Shown piece by piece: positions 11,615 through 20,510 of a stretch of 64,000 bases of DNA. A program made the translations under genes and the position numbers. Below the pieces are notes generated by a model. The model was not told where the DNA came from, made no database searches, and was given only the letters and a program-made list of their open reading frames with translations. Position 1 is the first letter of the stretch. Every line of letters begins with the position of its first letter. Source of the DNA: Zobellella iuensis (lineage in GTDB: Bacteria; Pseudomonadota; Gammaproteobacteria; Enterobacterales; Aeromonadaceae); assembly GCF_016746085.1 (NCBI RefSeq), contig NZ_JAERTZ010000012.1:1-64000 (forward strand), given 5' to 3'.

Positions 11615-11944
11615 ATGTCTATTCAATGCCCTTCCTGCCATTCCCAACGTGTTATTACCCGTGACATCGCCAGAAAGATTGGCGGCACCACAGGCGCTAT
11701 TGCCGGAGGCGCTTCAGGCATGGCTGGCGCAGCCGGTGGCGCCAGGGTGGGTGCCATCGTCGGAACCATTGGTGGTCCTTTGGGAATGACCCTGGGCGGC
11801 CTTGCCGGTGCCATTATTGGCGGTTTGGTGGGCAGTGCCGCCGGAGGGATGGCAGGAGCAAAACTGGGAGAGGAAATCGACGCCAAAGTGCTCGATAACT
11901 TCCAATGCACCGACTGCGGTCATTGCTTCCGTCCCCAAGAGTGA
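11615..11944 (+). CDS. Glycine-zipper protein framed by zinc-ribbon cysteine pairs
   Basis: A 109-residue protein. It begins with CPSC (Cys5, Cys8) and ends with CTDCGHC (Cys98, Cys101, Cys104), so the two ends can form one split zinc ribbon. Between them residues 23-85 are almost entirely Gly, Ala and small hydrophobics in GxxxG repeats, the glycine-zipper type able to insert into or span membranes as paired helices. No signal peptide is visible. Ribosome site AAGGAG is good but lies in a potential stem. Similar zinc-ribbon/glycine-zipper genes occur on mobile elements without assigned function; a membrane-active or toxin-like role is speculation. Confidence 0.7.
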   Translation: MSIQCPSCHSQRVITRDIARKIGGTTGAIAGGASGMAGAAGGARVGAIVGTIGGPLGMTLGGLAGAIIGGLVGSAAGGMAGAKLGEEIDAKVLDNFQCTDCGHCFRPQE

Positions 11945-12019
11945 CCCTTTCTGCTCAGCCCGTTCAGTGATTAGCGCTCGACGTCACTTCATCCACTCCT
12001 TCATTTTCAGGAAACGGTT

Positions 12020-12973
12020 ATGTCTCATCTCGTCGAATCCATGGCCTACGTGGGCCAGGTGCCCTGGCATGGCTTGGGCAATCAACTATCCCGTCAGCAG
12101 CCGCTGTCGGTCTGGCTCAAGGAAGCCGGCATGGACTGGTCCATCAAGCAAAGCGACGTCATGTTCAACGCCGCCGAGGAGGGCCTGTTCCTACGCAGCC
12201 ACGACAGTGCTCAGGTGCTGTATCGCTCCGATACCCTGGCGCCCCTGTCGGTGGTGTCCAATCGCTACAAGGTGGTGCAGCCCGAGGAGGTGCTGCACTT
12301 CTACAAGGACCTGGTGCAGGCCGGTGGCTTCGAGCTGGAAACCGCCGGGGTACTCAAGGGCGGCCGCAAGCTGTGGGCCCTGGCCAAAACCGGTCAGGCC
12401 GCCAAGCTCAAGGGCAATGACCAGCTCAAGGCCTATCTGTTGCTCGCCACCAGTTGCGATGGCACCCTCTGTACCACCGCCCAGTTCACCTCGGTGCGGG
12501 TGGTGTGCAACAACACCCTGCAGGTGGCCGTTGGCCAGAAGGCCGGCGCGGTCAAGGTGCCCCACTCCACCGTGTTCGACCCCAAGCAGGTAAAAGAGGC
12601 CCTGGGGCTCGGCCTGTCGAGCTGGGATACCTTCATGCGCGACTTGAAGGCCATGAGTCAACGCCCGGTTTCGCCGGAGGAAGCCCATCGCTTCTTTGCC
12701 GAGGTGCTGGACGACCCTTGTGCCACCCAAGCCGACCTGCCGCCCGCCAAGCCGATGCAGCAGTTGCTCAGCCTGTACGACGGCGCCGGCATGGGTGCCG
12801 AACTGGCGTCCAGCAAGAACACCGCCTGGGGCCTGGTCAACGCCATGACCGAGTTTGTCGACCACCACCGTCGCGCCCGCAACCAGGATTACCGGCTCGA
12901 TTCCGCCTGGTTCGGTCACGGAGCCCAGCTCAAGCACAAGGCCTACAGCCAGGCCATGGCCTTACTTCACTAA
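12020..12973 (+). CDS. DUF932 (phage/plasmid-like TIGR03299) protein
   Basis: A 317-residue protein of the DUF932 family, common on phages, plasmids and integrative elements and usually near recombination genes. Typical marks are VGQVPWHGLGNQL near the N-terminus, the conserved VVSNRYKVVQPEEVL block, TSCDGTLCTTAQFTSVRVVCNNTL in the centre and a C-terminal helix with the VDHHRRAR motif. Gene function is unproven; association with YqaJ nucleases suggests a part in element recombination. A hairpin terminator follows, so the downstream exonuclease gene probably depends on read-through or its own promoter. Confidence 0.85.
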   Translation: MSHLVESMAYVGQVPWHGLGNQLSRQQPLSVWLKEAGMDWSIKQSDVMFNAAEEGLFLRSHDSAQVLYRSDTLAPLSVVSNRYKVVQPEEVLHFYKDLVQAGGFELETAGVLKGGRKLWALAKTGQAAKLKGNDQLKAYLLLATSCDGTLCTTAQFTSVRVVCNNTLQVAVGQKAGAVKVPHSTVFDPKQVKEALGLGLSSWDTFMRDLKAMSQRPVSPEEAHRFFAEVLDDPCATQADLPPAKPMQQLLSLYDGAGMGAELASSKNTAWGLVNAMTEFVDHHRRARNQDYRLDSAWFGHGAQLKHKAYSQAMALLH

Positions 12974-13000
12974 TCCCGTTATTCGATTCATTGCCCCATA

Positions 13001-13031
13001 AGCCCCGCTGGCTCTCGCCAGCGGGGCTTTT
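13001..13031 (+). terminator. Rho-independent terminator after the DUF932 gene
   Basis: Perfect 12-bp stem AGCCCCGCTGGC / GCCAGCGGGGCT with a TCTC loop and TTTT tail, 20 bases before the next start. It may act as an attenuator for the exonuclease gene. Confidence 0.85.
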
Positions 13032-13051
13032 ATGCGTTTAGGAGACTCATC

Positions 13052-14035
13052 ATGAAAGCACGTTATTCCAACGCCCTGCGCCTGGCCGACACCAAGGCGC
13101 TCACCCGTGAACAATGGCTGCAGGTGCGCCAGTCCGGTATCGGCTCGTCCGATGCGGCGGTGGCCATTGGCCTGTCCCCCTACAAGAGCCCGTTGTCACT
13201 GTGGCTGGAGAAAACCGGCCGCCGCCCGGCACCCGACCTGACCAACAACGAGGCAGTGTTCTGGGGCACCACCCTGGAGCCGGTGGTGGCTTATGTCTAC
13301 GCCCAGCGCACTAAGCTCAAGGTACGTCGGGTCAATGCGGTGCTGCAGCACCCGGAACACCCCTTCATGCTCGCCAACCTGGACCGGGAGGTGCTGGGCC
13401 ACCCGGATGGCGTCGGCACCCTGGAGATCAAGACCGCCGGTTATCACTCCGCCCCCCAGTGGGAGCAGGGCATTCCCCTCGCCTACCAGTGCCAGGTGCT
13501 GCATCAGCTGGCCGTCACCGGCCATGCCTGGGCTGATGTGGCGGTGCTGATCGCCGGGCGGGATTTTCGTATCTACCGGGTCAATCGGGACGACGACAAG
13601 ATTGCCGATCTGATCCAACGGGAGACCGTGTTCTGGCAGCACGTGGTCAACGACACCCAACCGGAGCCGGACGGCTCGGAGGACGCCGGCCAGGCGCTGC
13701 AGGCGCTCTATCCCGAAGACAAGGCGCCGGTGCTGGATCTGACCGAGTCACCGGAGATGAACAACCTGTTCTTTCACTTTCTGACCGCCAAGGAGAAGAA
13801 GGAGGAAGCCGAGGCCCGGGAAGCCCGACTCAAGCAGCAACTGCAGGCCGCCTTGGGCGAGGCCGGCGGCGCCGTGTTCCAGGAGGGGCAAATCAGCTGG
13901 AAGCGCAGTCGCGACCGGGTGGTGCCCGATATGGAAAAGCTCAGCAACAACCACCCGGAATGGCTGCAGCAGTGCAGTAAGACCGTACCCGGCTCGCGCC
14001 GCTTTACCGTGCAACTGCAAAGGAGCAAGTCATGA
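13052..14035 (+). CDS. YqaJ-family (lambda-type) exonuclease
   Basis: A 327-residue nuclease of the YqaJ/lambda-exonuclease family, which degrades the 5' strand from double-strand ends to leave single strands for annealing. Conserved blocks are RQSGIGSSDAAVAIGLSPY (residues ~25-45), the metal-binding Asp and Glu-x-Lys in HPDGVGTLEIKTAG (~115-128) and YQCQVLHQL (~144-152). The C-terminus forms a Glu/Ala-rich coiled helix. Ribosome site AGGAG precedes the start. It overlaps the next gene by four bases (ATGA), so the two are coupled, as with exonuclease and annealing-protein pairs. Confidence 0.87.
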   Translation: MKARYSNALRLADTKALTREQWLQVRQSGIGSSDAAVAIGLSPYKSPLSLWLEKTGRRPAPDLTNNEAVFWGTTLEPVVAYVYAQRTKLKVRRVNAVLQHPEHPFMLANLDREVLGHPDGVGTLEIKTAGYHSAPQWEQGIPLAYQCQVLHQLAVTGHAWADVAVLIAGRDFRIYRVNRDDDKIADLIQRETVFWQHVVNDTQPEPDGSEDAGQALQALYPEDKAPVLDLTESPEMNNLFFHFLTAKEKKEEAEAREARLKQQLQAALGEAGGAVFQEGQISWKRSRDRVVPDMEKLSNNHPEWLQQCSKTVPGSRRFTVQLQRSKS

Positions 14036-14928
14036 TCAAGGGACTGGCCATCACCCCGCCCATCATCGGGCGGATCAGCATTGGCAAGCTGGTCAACAAG
14101 AACGACAAGTGGCTGCCGGAAAAGGACGACAGCTTCACCCTCACCACTCAGGTCCAGAACCGCAACGGCTGGATGCTGCATCCGCTGCACCAGCGCTACG
14201 CGGAGGGCGCGGCCAACGGCAAGATCCGGACGATCCCGGTGCGGGTGCTGTTCAACGACAGTGAGTTGAACCTGCGCGCCGAATACAGCGCCTTCGACCG
14301 CAGTACCGGCCGGCCGCTGTGCGTGGGCAATGGCGAAACCGCCAAACGCGTCAATGAAGGAGGAATAGAAGAGGTGTGTTGTCCCGGGCCGGAGCATTGC
14401 CGCTTTGCCCATGAGCAGGGCTGCAAGCTCTATGGCCGGCTGAACCTGCAGGTGGAGGGGCAGAACGACGAGCTGGGCAGCTTTATCTTTCGTACCACCG
14501 GCTACAACTCGGTGCGCACCCTGGCGGCCCGGCTGCAGTACTTCGAGGCGGTCACCGGTGGCCATACCCGCCATCTGGCGCTGCAACTCAAGCTCAGGGC
14601 CAAGAGCACCACCCAGTCCTACCGCACCCCGGTGTACTACGTGGACTTGACCCTGCGCGACGAGGACAACCTGGCGGACGCGGTGCGCACCGCGCTACAG
14701 GAGGCGGAGCACTACCGGCAGGCCGGGGTGAACATGGCCAGCCTGGAACAAACCGCCAAACAGCTGCTGCACAACGGCCAGTTCGAGGACGGTGAAGATG
14801 AAGTCCCGCTGTTGCTGGATGAGTTCTACCCGGAGCAGGACGGCCAGCCCGAGCCCGAACCAGAAAGTAAGCCCACCAACCTGGTCAAGGCCACCCGCCT
14901 GACCAACAAACTGGGTACCGTCGGGTAA
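14032..14928 (+). CDS. Partner of the YqaJ exonuclease; Cys/His-motif protein
   Basis: A 298-residue protein of a type usually labelled hydrolase or metal-binding protein, possibly related to Gp3-like recombination directionality factors. A compact cluster at residues ~122-140 (CCPGPEHCRFAHEQGCKLYG) looks metal-binding. The N-terminus IKGLAITPPIIGRISIGK and the later TTGYNSVRTLAARLQYF block are family features. The acidic C-terminal tail resembles single-strand-binding or annealing accessory proteins. It starts inside the exonuclease stop codon, which strongly implies a joint recombination role. I cannot say whether it anneals DNA, directs the integrase, or does something else. Confidence 0.65.
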   Translation: MIKGLAITPPIIGRISIGKLVNKNDKWLPEKDDSFTLTTQVQNRNGWMLHPLHQRYAEGAANGKIRTIPVRVLFNDSELNLRAEYSAFDRSTGRPLCVGNGETAKRVNEGGIEEVCCPGPEHCRFAHEQGCKLYGRLNLQVEGQNDELGSFIFRTTGYNSVRTLAARLQYFEAVTGGHTRHLALQLKLRAKSTTQSYRTPVYYVDLTLRDEDNLADAVRTALQEAEHYRQAGVNMASLEQTAKQLLHNGQFEDGEDEVPLLLDEFYPEQDGQPEPEPESKPTNLVKATRLTNKLGTVG

Positions 14929-14967
14929 CTGCTATATTCCATCAATGCAGCAAAAACGAGACTCACA

Positions 14968-15057
14968 ATGAACAACAGCTGGATCGAATGGCTTGCCTGG
15001 GGGCTGTTAATCGTCATTGCTGGCGTTTCAGTTTATCTGGAAGTGAGACACTTCTAG
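14968..15057 (+). CDS. 29-residue single-pass membrane peptide (putative)
   Basis: A short frame encoding MNNSWIEWLAWGLLIVIAGV and then SVYLEVRHF. It is one hydrophobic helix with a Trp-rich N-terminal end and a charged tail, typical of real small membrane proteins. It fits the gap between the recombination pair and the radC-like gene on the same strand. The ribosome site (ACGAGACTCAC) is weak. A terminator follows. Confidence 0.4.
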   Translation: MNNSWIEWLAWGLLIVIAGVSVYLEVRHF

Positions 15058-15090
15058 TCCTCATGCCCTGCTTACACATATCCCTTTTAC

Positions 15091-15117
15091 GCGCCGCCCT
15101 TGAGCGGCGCTTTTTTA
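15091..15117 (+). terminator. Rho-independent terminator before the radC-like gene
   Basis: GCGCCGC-CCTTGA-GCGGCGC followed by TTTTTT; it lies 16 bases before the radC-like start, echoing the arrangement at 13001. Confidence 0.85.
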
Positions 15118-15132
15118 TGCCTGGAGTTTCCC

Positions 15133-15630
15133 ATGAGCAATAACACCTTTATCGCCGGCGAGCAGGCCGGCACCTACCTGGCCCCCGGTCCGGTGACCGA
15201 GGCCGATATTCTGCACATGGCCCACAAACTGGCCCGCCGGCGGCTGGCCAAGGGCCGGGTGCTCGACGCCCCGAGCAAAACCTTCGAGGCACTGCAAACC
15301 CTGCTGCAGGAATGCGAGCACGAAATCTTCGCGGTGGTGCTGCTCGACAACCAGCACCGCATCCTGCGCTTCGAACAGCTGTTTCGCGGCACCATCGACG
15401 CCGCCAGCGTCTATCCCCGGGAGGTGGTCAAGCTGGCCCTGGCCTGCAACGCGGCCGCCGCCATCTTTGTGCACAACCACCCCTCTGGCGATCCCGAACC
15501 CAGCCGGGCGGACGTGGCCATCACCCAGCGCCTGCGGGACGCCCTCAGCCTGGTGGACATCCGCACCCTGGATCACGTGGTTGTAGGCCTGGAAGGTTGT
15601 GTGTCATTGGCCGAGCGCGGCCAGATTTAA
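15133..15630 (+). CDS. RadC-family JAB-domain protein
   Basis: A 165-residue RadC-like protein reduced to the MPN/JAB domain, as is usual on islands; chromosomal RadC is longer with an N-terminal helix-hairpin-helix. Metal ligands are visible: Glu near residue 62-64 in [12 protein letters not shown], and [16 protein letters not shown] with His114, His116, Ser118 and Asp127. The start at 15133 ([11 protein letters not shown]) follows GGAG; an in-frame start at 15100 would cross the terminator. Family members are assumed to help recombination or defence-associated proteolysis but no activity is settled. Confidence 0.85.
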   Translation: MSNNTFIAGEQAGTYLAPGPVTEADILHMAHKLARRRLAKGRVLDAPSKTFEALQTLLQECEHEIFAVVLLDNQHRILRFEQLFRGTIDAASVYPREVVKLALACNAAAAIFVHNHPSGDPEPSRADVAITQRLRDALSLVDIRTLDHVVVGLEGCVSLAERGQI

Positions 15631-15644
15631 CCCAAGGAGCCCCC

Positions 15645-16079
15645 ATGGCGTTTAATCCGAACGAGCTGGAGCCCCAGTTCAACGAGCAACGGTTCTGGCG
15701 CAAGCTCAGGGCCAACCTGCGCCGGGCAGGCAAAGATGTGATCCGTCACTGCCTGTGCCTGTACTACGCGGCCCAAAAGCCGGAAACCCCGCTGTGGGCC
15801 AAGACCGTGGTGTACGGTGCCTTGGCCTACTTCATCATTCCGCTGGATGCCATCCCTGACGCCATCTTCGTTATCGGCTACAGCGACGATCTGGCGGTGC
15901 TGAGCGCCGCCCTGGTCACCATCTCGCTGTACGTGGATGCCGAGGTGGAGCGGCAAGCCGACCGCAGCTGCGGGAGTGGTTTGGCGACTGAAAAACAAAA
16001 AAAAAGCGACGGTGAGTCGCTTTTTTTTTTGTCTCTTGAAACAAAGACTCATGGGCCGGAAGTGCTGGACGTAAAATAG
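15645..16079 (+). CDS. DUF1232 (YkvA-type) membrane protein, C-terminus frameshifted
   Basis: The first ~105 residues are a normal DUF1232 protein with the signature LAYFIIPLDAIPDAIFVIGYS..DLAVL. Two hydrophobic segments suggest membrane association. Near residue 106 the frame departs from family form. Reading one frame over from 15965 gives QLREWFGD and a stop at 15989-15991, the usual ending and just before a terminator. A one-base deletion near 15950-15964 would explain this. As sequenced, the frame runs through the terminator and adds about 38 unrelated residues. It could be a true mutation or a sequencing slip. AAGGAG precedes the start, 14 bases after radC. Confidence 0.7.
   Translation: MAFNPNELEPQFNEQRFWRKLRANLRRAGKDVIRHCLCLYYAAQKPETPLWAKTVVYGALAYFIIPLDAIPDAIFVIGYSDDLAVLSAALVTISLYVDAEVERQADRSCGSGLATEKQKKSDGESLFFLSLETKTHGPEVLDVK
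15997..16030. terminator. Bidirectional terminator
   Basis: GCGAC-GGTGA-GTCGC between an A-run and a ten-base T-run, extending the stem with A-T pairs. It closes the recombination gene block and lies inside the frameshifted tail of the DUF1232 frame. Confidence 0.85.
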
Positions 16080-16118
16080 TCGGGTGTTACAGCACCAATT
16101 TCTGCCGTTACACCCGAC
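16079..16118. other. Inverted repeat and probable gene-fragment DNA before the CBASS operon
   Basis: GTCGGGTGT (16079-16087) and ACACCCGAC (16110-16118) are perfect inverted repeats 22 bases apart. After them a frame ending at 16200 reads PEFLDIKDEYSKFDLEQA then stop, with no start, so it looks like the tail of a lost gene. The rest of 16080-16516 has no gene and is the likely place of the CBASS promoter. Confidence 0.35.
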
Positions 16119-16516
16119 GACTCTATCCGCACCCCGTATATGCCGGAATTCCTGGACATCAAGGATGAGTATTCGAAGTTCGACCTGGAGCAGGCTTGAT
16201 TCGGTACTTGGAAGATTTCCTGCTCGCACTCAGTGACGGTCTTGTTTGCAATATCCGTTCTGTAGGAAAAACTGCTACTCGGTTCCACATAACGTCAGTT
16301 GCATTCAATGACACCCGCTCAGTATTTGCCGCAATGCACTGACTCTGATACATTTTTGACCAGACAGAGAACAGATGTAGGTTTATGCATGTTCTAGGTT
16401 AACTATCTTAACCTTCCTACTATTTGAATGAGCAAAAATCTTGCTACAGCGGGCCATCCGATGACAACACGGCCGGCTGGCCGAAGTTCCGATGATTCAA
16501 CTCTAGGAGATCCACT

Positions 16517-16741
16517 ATGGCAGGCAAAAATCAGCATGTTGTTCCTCACCAAGACGGTTGGGCCGTCAAAGGAGCCGGCAATCAGAGAGCAACCTCTGTG
16601 CATGACACGCAGCAACAAGCAATAGATGCTGCGCGGGATATTGCACGTAACCAGAAGTCCGAGCTCATCATCCATCGCCCGGATGGCCGTATCCGTGACA
16701 AGGATAGCCATGGCAACGACCCCTTTCCCCCGAGAGGCTAA
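16517..16741 (+). CDS. DUF2188 small protein at the head of the CBASS operon
   Basis: A 74-residue DUF2188 protein with the family pattern HVVPHQDGWAVKGAGNQRAT and the closing HRPDGRIRDKDSHGNDPFPP. These proteins fold as a small beta-alpha unit and have no known function. TAGGAG lies eight bases before the start and capV begins six bases after its stop, so it is the first gene of the CBASS operon. It is not part of the standard four-gene set; it may be a passenger or an added regulator. Confidence 0.8.
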   Translation: MAGKNQHVVPHQDGWAVKGAGNQRATSVHDTQQQAIDAARDIARNQKSELIIHRPDGRIRDKDSHGNDPFPPRG

Positions 16742-16747
16742 GGAGCC

Positions 16748-17749
16748 ATGGCTGACATTCCTACCTATCATGTGCTCGCCCTGTCGGGTGGAGGCTATCG
16801 CGGCCTGTACACCGCCACGGTTCTCGCCGAGCTCGAAACCGTGCTGGGCCGTCCTATAGCTTCGCACTTTGATCTGATTTGCGGCACATCGGCAGGAGGG
16901 ATGCTGGCTTTGGGGCTGGCTGCGGAAATTCCGGCCTACGAACTCAAGGCACTGTTTGAAGAACAGGGCAGACGCATCTTTGGTTCCCGCAGCCTTTCAC
17001 GGAGACTTCTGGGGTTCTGGTTGACCGCAAAGCATGACTCGGCGGGCTTGCGAGAAGTGCTGACTGAACGCTTCCAAGAGACCACTATAGGCGATCTGAA
17101 GCATCGTGTTCTTGTGCCGGCAGTCAACTACTCAACTGGTCTCGGGCAGTTCTTCAAGACACCGCACCATCCATCCTTCGAGCTGGATCACCGTATGAAG
17201 GTCGTTGATGTGGCGTTGGCAACTGCCGCCGCGCCGGTTTATTTTCCTCTGGCGCGCAATGACCGTGGAGTCTTTGCAGATGGGGGGCTGGTAGGCAACG
17301 CCCCCGGCTTGTTCGGATTTCACGAAGTCAAGACATTCCTGGCACCAAAGCAGGATGTGCTGGTACGGGTCCTTTCCATTGGCACAATGACCATCGGTGC
17401 GACCGTTCGCGGCGGCGCCAGTCTCGACCGTGGGTTTGGGAAGTGGCGCGGAGGACTTTTTGACCTAGTGATCTCCGCACAGGAATCATCGGTGGACTAC
17501 ATGCTGCGGCAAGCGTTAGGCGATAACTACTTTCAAATCGACGACAAGGCGACACCGGATCAAAGCAAGGACGTGAAGGCGCTGGATCGGGTTTCTATTG
17601 GCGCCACTAATACACTCAAGGCTCGTGGAAGCCACGCGGCTCAGCGTGCGCTCGGCAACCCACTTTTCAAACCATTTCGAGATCACCAGGCTGGCACCCC
17701 CATCTTCTATCACGGTCCCAACAAAAATGTTTCGGAGGACGCATGCTGA
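16748..17749 (+). CDS. capV: CBASS effector CapV, patatin-like phospholipase
   Basis: A 333-residue patatin phospholipase that, when triggered by a cyclic dinucleotide, hydrolyses membrane phospholipids and kills the infected cell. Catalytic marks are complete: oxyanion loop GGGYRG (14-19), nucleophile Ser48 in GTSAG (46-50) and Asp178 in DGG (178-180). The length and the C-terminal half, which forms the nucleotide-sensing region, match CapV. It overlaps the cyclase gene by seven bases, indicating coupled translation. 3',3'-cGAMP is the likely activator if the cyclase behaves like DncV. Confidence 0.93.
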   Translation: MADIPTYHVLALSGGGYRGLYTATVLAELETVLGRPIASHFDLICGTSAGGMLALGLAAEIPAYELKALFEEQGRRIFGSRSLSRRLLGFWLTAKHDSAGLREVLTERFQETTIGDLKHRVLVPAVNYSTGLGQFFKTPHHPSFELDHRMKVVDVALATAAAPVYFPLARNDRGVFADGGLVGNAPGLFGFHEVKTFLAPKQDVLVRVLSIGTMTIGATVRGGASLDRGFGKWRGGLFDLVISAQESSVDYMLRQALGDNYFQIDDKATPDQSKDVKALDRVSIGATNTLKARGSHAAQRALGNPLFKPFRDHQAGTPIFYHGPNKNVSEDAC

Positions 17750-18882
17750 ACTTGAGCCCACTTTTCTTCACCACCCTTGATGACGAATCCTGCTTGCACG
17801 ACGATCTGGAGCTGACTCCTGAGCAGCGCGCCTTGATCGCCAGCGCACGCACAGATGTCAGAGACTGCCTGCGCACAGGTATTCCACGCGTATTAAGGGA
17901 AAATGGATATACGGAGGGTGTCCCCCAGCCCCGCTTCTTCACGCAAGGGTCGTGGGCATACAAAACGCTGAACTCCCCGGCACAACCCCCTCAGCAAGCC
18001 GATGTCGATGATGGCTGCTATCTGCCAATGAGTTTCGTCTCTCAGACGAAGCGTCCCAGCACTGCGGCGACGGTATTCTTTACTGCGGCGGAAGAAGCAT
18101 TAAAGCCGTTGGTCAAGGAAAAGCGGTGGACGCTTGTCACCGATAAGCCGACGTGCATCCGCATCGTCATTGCCGCGTATGCCCATATTGATATTCCTCT
18201 GTATGCCATCCCAGACGAAGAGTTTGCGGTTCTAAAGGCGTCTATGGAACGGCGTGGCTACGATTCGTTATTGGAAGCTGTAAACATGGCGGAGCAGGAT
18301 ACCTGGACTGCGCTCCCCGCTGACAAGGTGCTGCTTGCTCATCGTGAATGCGACTGGATGCTCTCCGATCCTAGGCCCGTGAAGGAGTGGTTCTTGGCAG
18401 AAGTGGCTGCCAAGGGGGAGCAGTTCCGGCGTGTGGTTCGCTACCTGAAAGCCTTCCGCGATTGGAGGTGGTCCAGCGGAGGACCTTCCTCGATCCTGCT
18501 GATGGCAGCCGCGGCCCCACTCTTTGAGAAACGCGATAGGCGCGACGATCTCGCTCTGCTGGATGTCGTCGCGGCACTGCCAGCCCGGTTGCGTGAGGGA
18601 GTGAACAACCCCGTGGAAGAGTCTGAATCGCTCACGGAGCGACTTGGCCAAGCGGGTGTCGAAGATGCGGCCAAGGCATTCGAAGAATTCGAGAAGGTGC
18701 TTCGCGGAGCCACCGGCACCGGCAGTCCTTCACAGGCCTGCATCTGGATGCAAGGCGAATTCGGCTCGCGCTTTCCGAACGAGCCAGATCGGGTCAAAGC
18801 GGTGTCCGTTGCCGCCACCATTGCCGCGGCTCCCGCCACCGCCGGCCCGAGTGAACTTGTCGGGAGAACGAAGGCTGGATGA
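17743..18882 (+). CDS. dncV: CBASS cyclic-nucleotide synthase, DncV-like CD-NTase
   Basis: A 379-residue cGAS/DncV-like nucleotidyltransferase that makes the alarm cyclic nucleotide on phage infection. The active site is visible: Gly69-Ser70 in QGSWAYKT, Asp87 and Asp89 in [10 protein letters not shown], and Asp150 in [11 protein letters not shown]. The DDGCYLP form is close to V. cholerae DncV, so cGAMP is the expected product. The C-terminal residues [15 protein letters not shown] form a flexible tail ending in Gly, as needed for conjugation by Cap2. The gene overlaps both neighbours (7 and 4 bases). Confidence 0.92.
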   Translation: MLNLSPLFFTTLDDESCLHDDLELTPEQRALIASARTDVRDCLRTGIPRVLRENGYTEGVPQPRFFTQGSWAYKTLNSPAQPPQQADVDDGCYLPMSFVSQTKRPSTAATVFFTAAEEALKPLVKEKRWTLVTDKPTCIRIVIAAYAHIDIPLYAIPDEEFAVLKASMERRGYDSLLEAVNMAEQDTWTALPADKVLLAHRECDWMLSDPRPVKEWFLAEVAAKGEQFRRVVRYLKAFRDWRWSSGGPSSILLMAAAAPLFEKRDRRDDLALLDVVAALPARLREGVNNPVEESESLTERLGQAGVEDAAKAFEEFEKVLRGATGTGSPSQACIWMQGEFGSRFPNEPDRVKAVSVAATIAAAPATAGPSELVGRTKAG

Positions 18883-20510
18883 GCATAGCCTCAGCGGTCG
18901 CAGACGTGATCGAAGCCTTCAAGCAGCGCGGCTTCAAGTTTGTTGGTAAGACAGATGACGGCTGGCTCAAGCTGCATGGGCATTTGATCCCACCCCAAGC
19001 GGACAAGGGCTGTCCGTGTGAGGTTCAACTCGACCCCAAGTTCTTCGACTTGCCTCGTATCCGGCTGTTGGAAATCCCCTCGGAGTTGCCCGCAGCAGTT
19101 CCTCATCTTGGCGCAGACGGCGGACTTTGCTACCTCGCCAAAGGCACGATCGTTCTAGATATATACGATCCTGTCGGGCAGTCGCTGGCGTGCCTACAAC
19201 GCGCCACTGTCGTGTTCGGGCATATCGTGAAGGGGGAGATGATCGAAGATCTAGCGGAAGAGTTCTTCTCCTATTGGCATGGTTGGCTTTGCTTCGTGGA
19301 TATCCAAGGCAATGACTTGGGGCGGCAGAGCTGCATCGTCGCACAGGCCAATGGGAGTCCTTTGTGGTTCATCACCGACAACGAAGATCGAACAACTGAG
19401 AAGCTGAAGTCGCTCGGCTACCAAGTCACCGATAGAACGGTGCTAACTTACCGGGTCAAGACTGGTGCTCAACCTCGCCCTCTGACCAACCATTGGCCTC
19501 CTGAAACAGTTGGGGATATCTTGGCGTGGCAAAGCACCCTTGATCCCCGGTGCCGGCGCAAGATTCACAAGCGCATCAAGGAAGGGGAAAAGAAAAAGGC
19601 CAACGGAGTTTTGATCGTCATCGAATCTCCTTTGATGACGTATGGGTTTGCGGTTCTCTATGACCGCCAACATCCGGTCCAAAAAAGCAAGCTCACGGAT
19701 CGCAGGGATTCGAGCTATGGATTGAAGGTGATGCCCATCTCAGTAGTCAGAATTGATGATAGGTATCTTGCCCAGCGGAACATGCCCAAGTCAACGACAC
19801 TTGCCGGTAAAAACCTAGCCATTGTGGGATGCGGCACTATCGGCGGATATCTATCGGATATGCTGGTCAAGGCCGGGGCGGGGACCTGCGGCGGCAAACT
19901 CACGTTAGTGGATCTCGACATTCTGCTTCCGCAAAACATCGGGCGTCATCGTCTGGGATTTCCGGACTTGCTGTCGAACAAAGCCGAGGCCATGGCGAAG
20001 GAACTCAAGCGCTTGGCGCCAGGTGCCGAGATTCGTGCGCTGCCCGTGGATGTCAGGCAAGCTCAATTGGGAGAGCTGGATCTGCTCATAGATGCCACCG
20101 GGGAGGAAGCCCTCGGGCATTGGCTGTGCGGCCACTATACACCTCCGACGCCCATGCTTTCGATCTGGATCGAGGGGCCAGGAACGGCTGTCCGCACACT
20201 CCTGAGAATGAACACATCTGGTGCATGCTACCGATGTCTTTGGCATAGCAATAGAAGAGGCGAACTCCGTTCCATTGTTGCTCCTCTTCCTGCCATCTTA
20301 GCCGGGCATGGATGTGAAGGCTTGTACGTACCGTTTCCCGCTTCGGTGTCGGTGCACGCTGCCAGTCTTGGTGCTGAGATGGCTCTTGATTGGGTCAACG
20401 GCATCTATTCCCCTGCGTTGCGTACCAGACTGCTCGACCGCACCCAGCAGCTTGCCACCCCCGATTGCGATCCACTTCAGGATCGGGAGTGCCCCCTATG
20501 CAGTTCATGA
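18879..20510 (+). CDS. cap2: CBASS Cap2, E2-E1 fusion
   Basis: A 543-residue ubiquitin-transfer-like enzyme that conjugates the C-terminus of the CD-NTase to a target and primes it. The N-terminal E2-like domain has its cysteine at 84 ([12 protein letters not shown]). The C-terminal ThiF/E1 domain has the nucleotide site [30 protein letters not shown], and catalytic Cys479 in [12 protein letters not shown]. Paired Cys (CYRC; CPLC at the extreme C-terminus) are the adenylation-domain zinc ligands. Length and order are as in type II CBASS. It starts inside the dncV stop (ATGA) and overlaps cap3 by 13 bases. Confidence 0.93.
   Translation: MSIASAVADVIEAFKQRGFKFVGKTDDGWLKLHGHLIPPQADKGCPCEVQLDPKFFDLPRIRLLEIPSELPAAVPHLGADGGLCYLAKGTIVLDIYDPVGQSLACLQRATVVFGHIVKGEMIEDLAEEFFSYWHGWLCFVDIQGNDLGRQSCIVAQANGSPLWFITDNEDRTTEKLKSLGYQVTDRTVLTYRVKTGAQPRPLTNHWPPETVGDILAWQSTLDPRCRRKIHKRIKEGEKKKANGVLIVIESPLMTYGFAVLYDRQHPVQKSKLTDRRDSSYGLKVMPISVVRIDDRYLAQRNMPKSTTLAGKNLAIVGCGTIGGYLSDMLVKAGAGTCGGKLTLVDLDILLPQNIGRHRLGFPDLLSNKAEAMAKELKRLAPGAEIRALPVDVRQAQLGELDLLIDATGEEALGHWLCGHYTPPTPMLSIWIEGPGTAVRTLLRMNTSGACYRCLWHSNRRGELRSIVAPLPAILAGHGCEGLYVPFPASVSVHAASLGAEMALDWVNGIYSPALRTRLLDRTQQLATPDCDPLQDRECPLCSS

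Noticed and set aside
12020-16079. An SXT/R391-type conjugative element
   Set aside because: Some gene families are shared, but no tra genes, relaxase, SetCD or prfC-type integrase were found.
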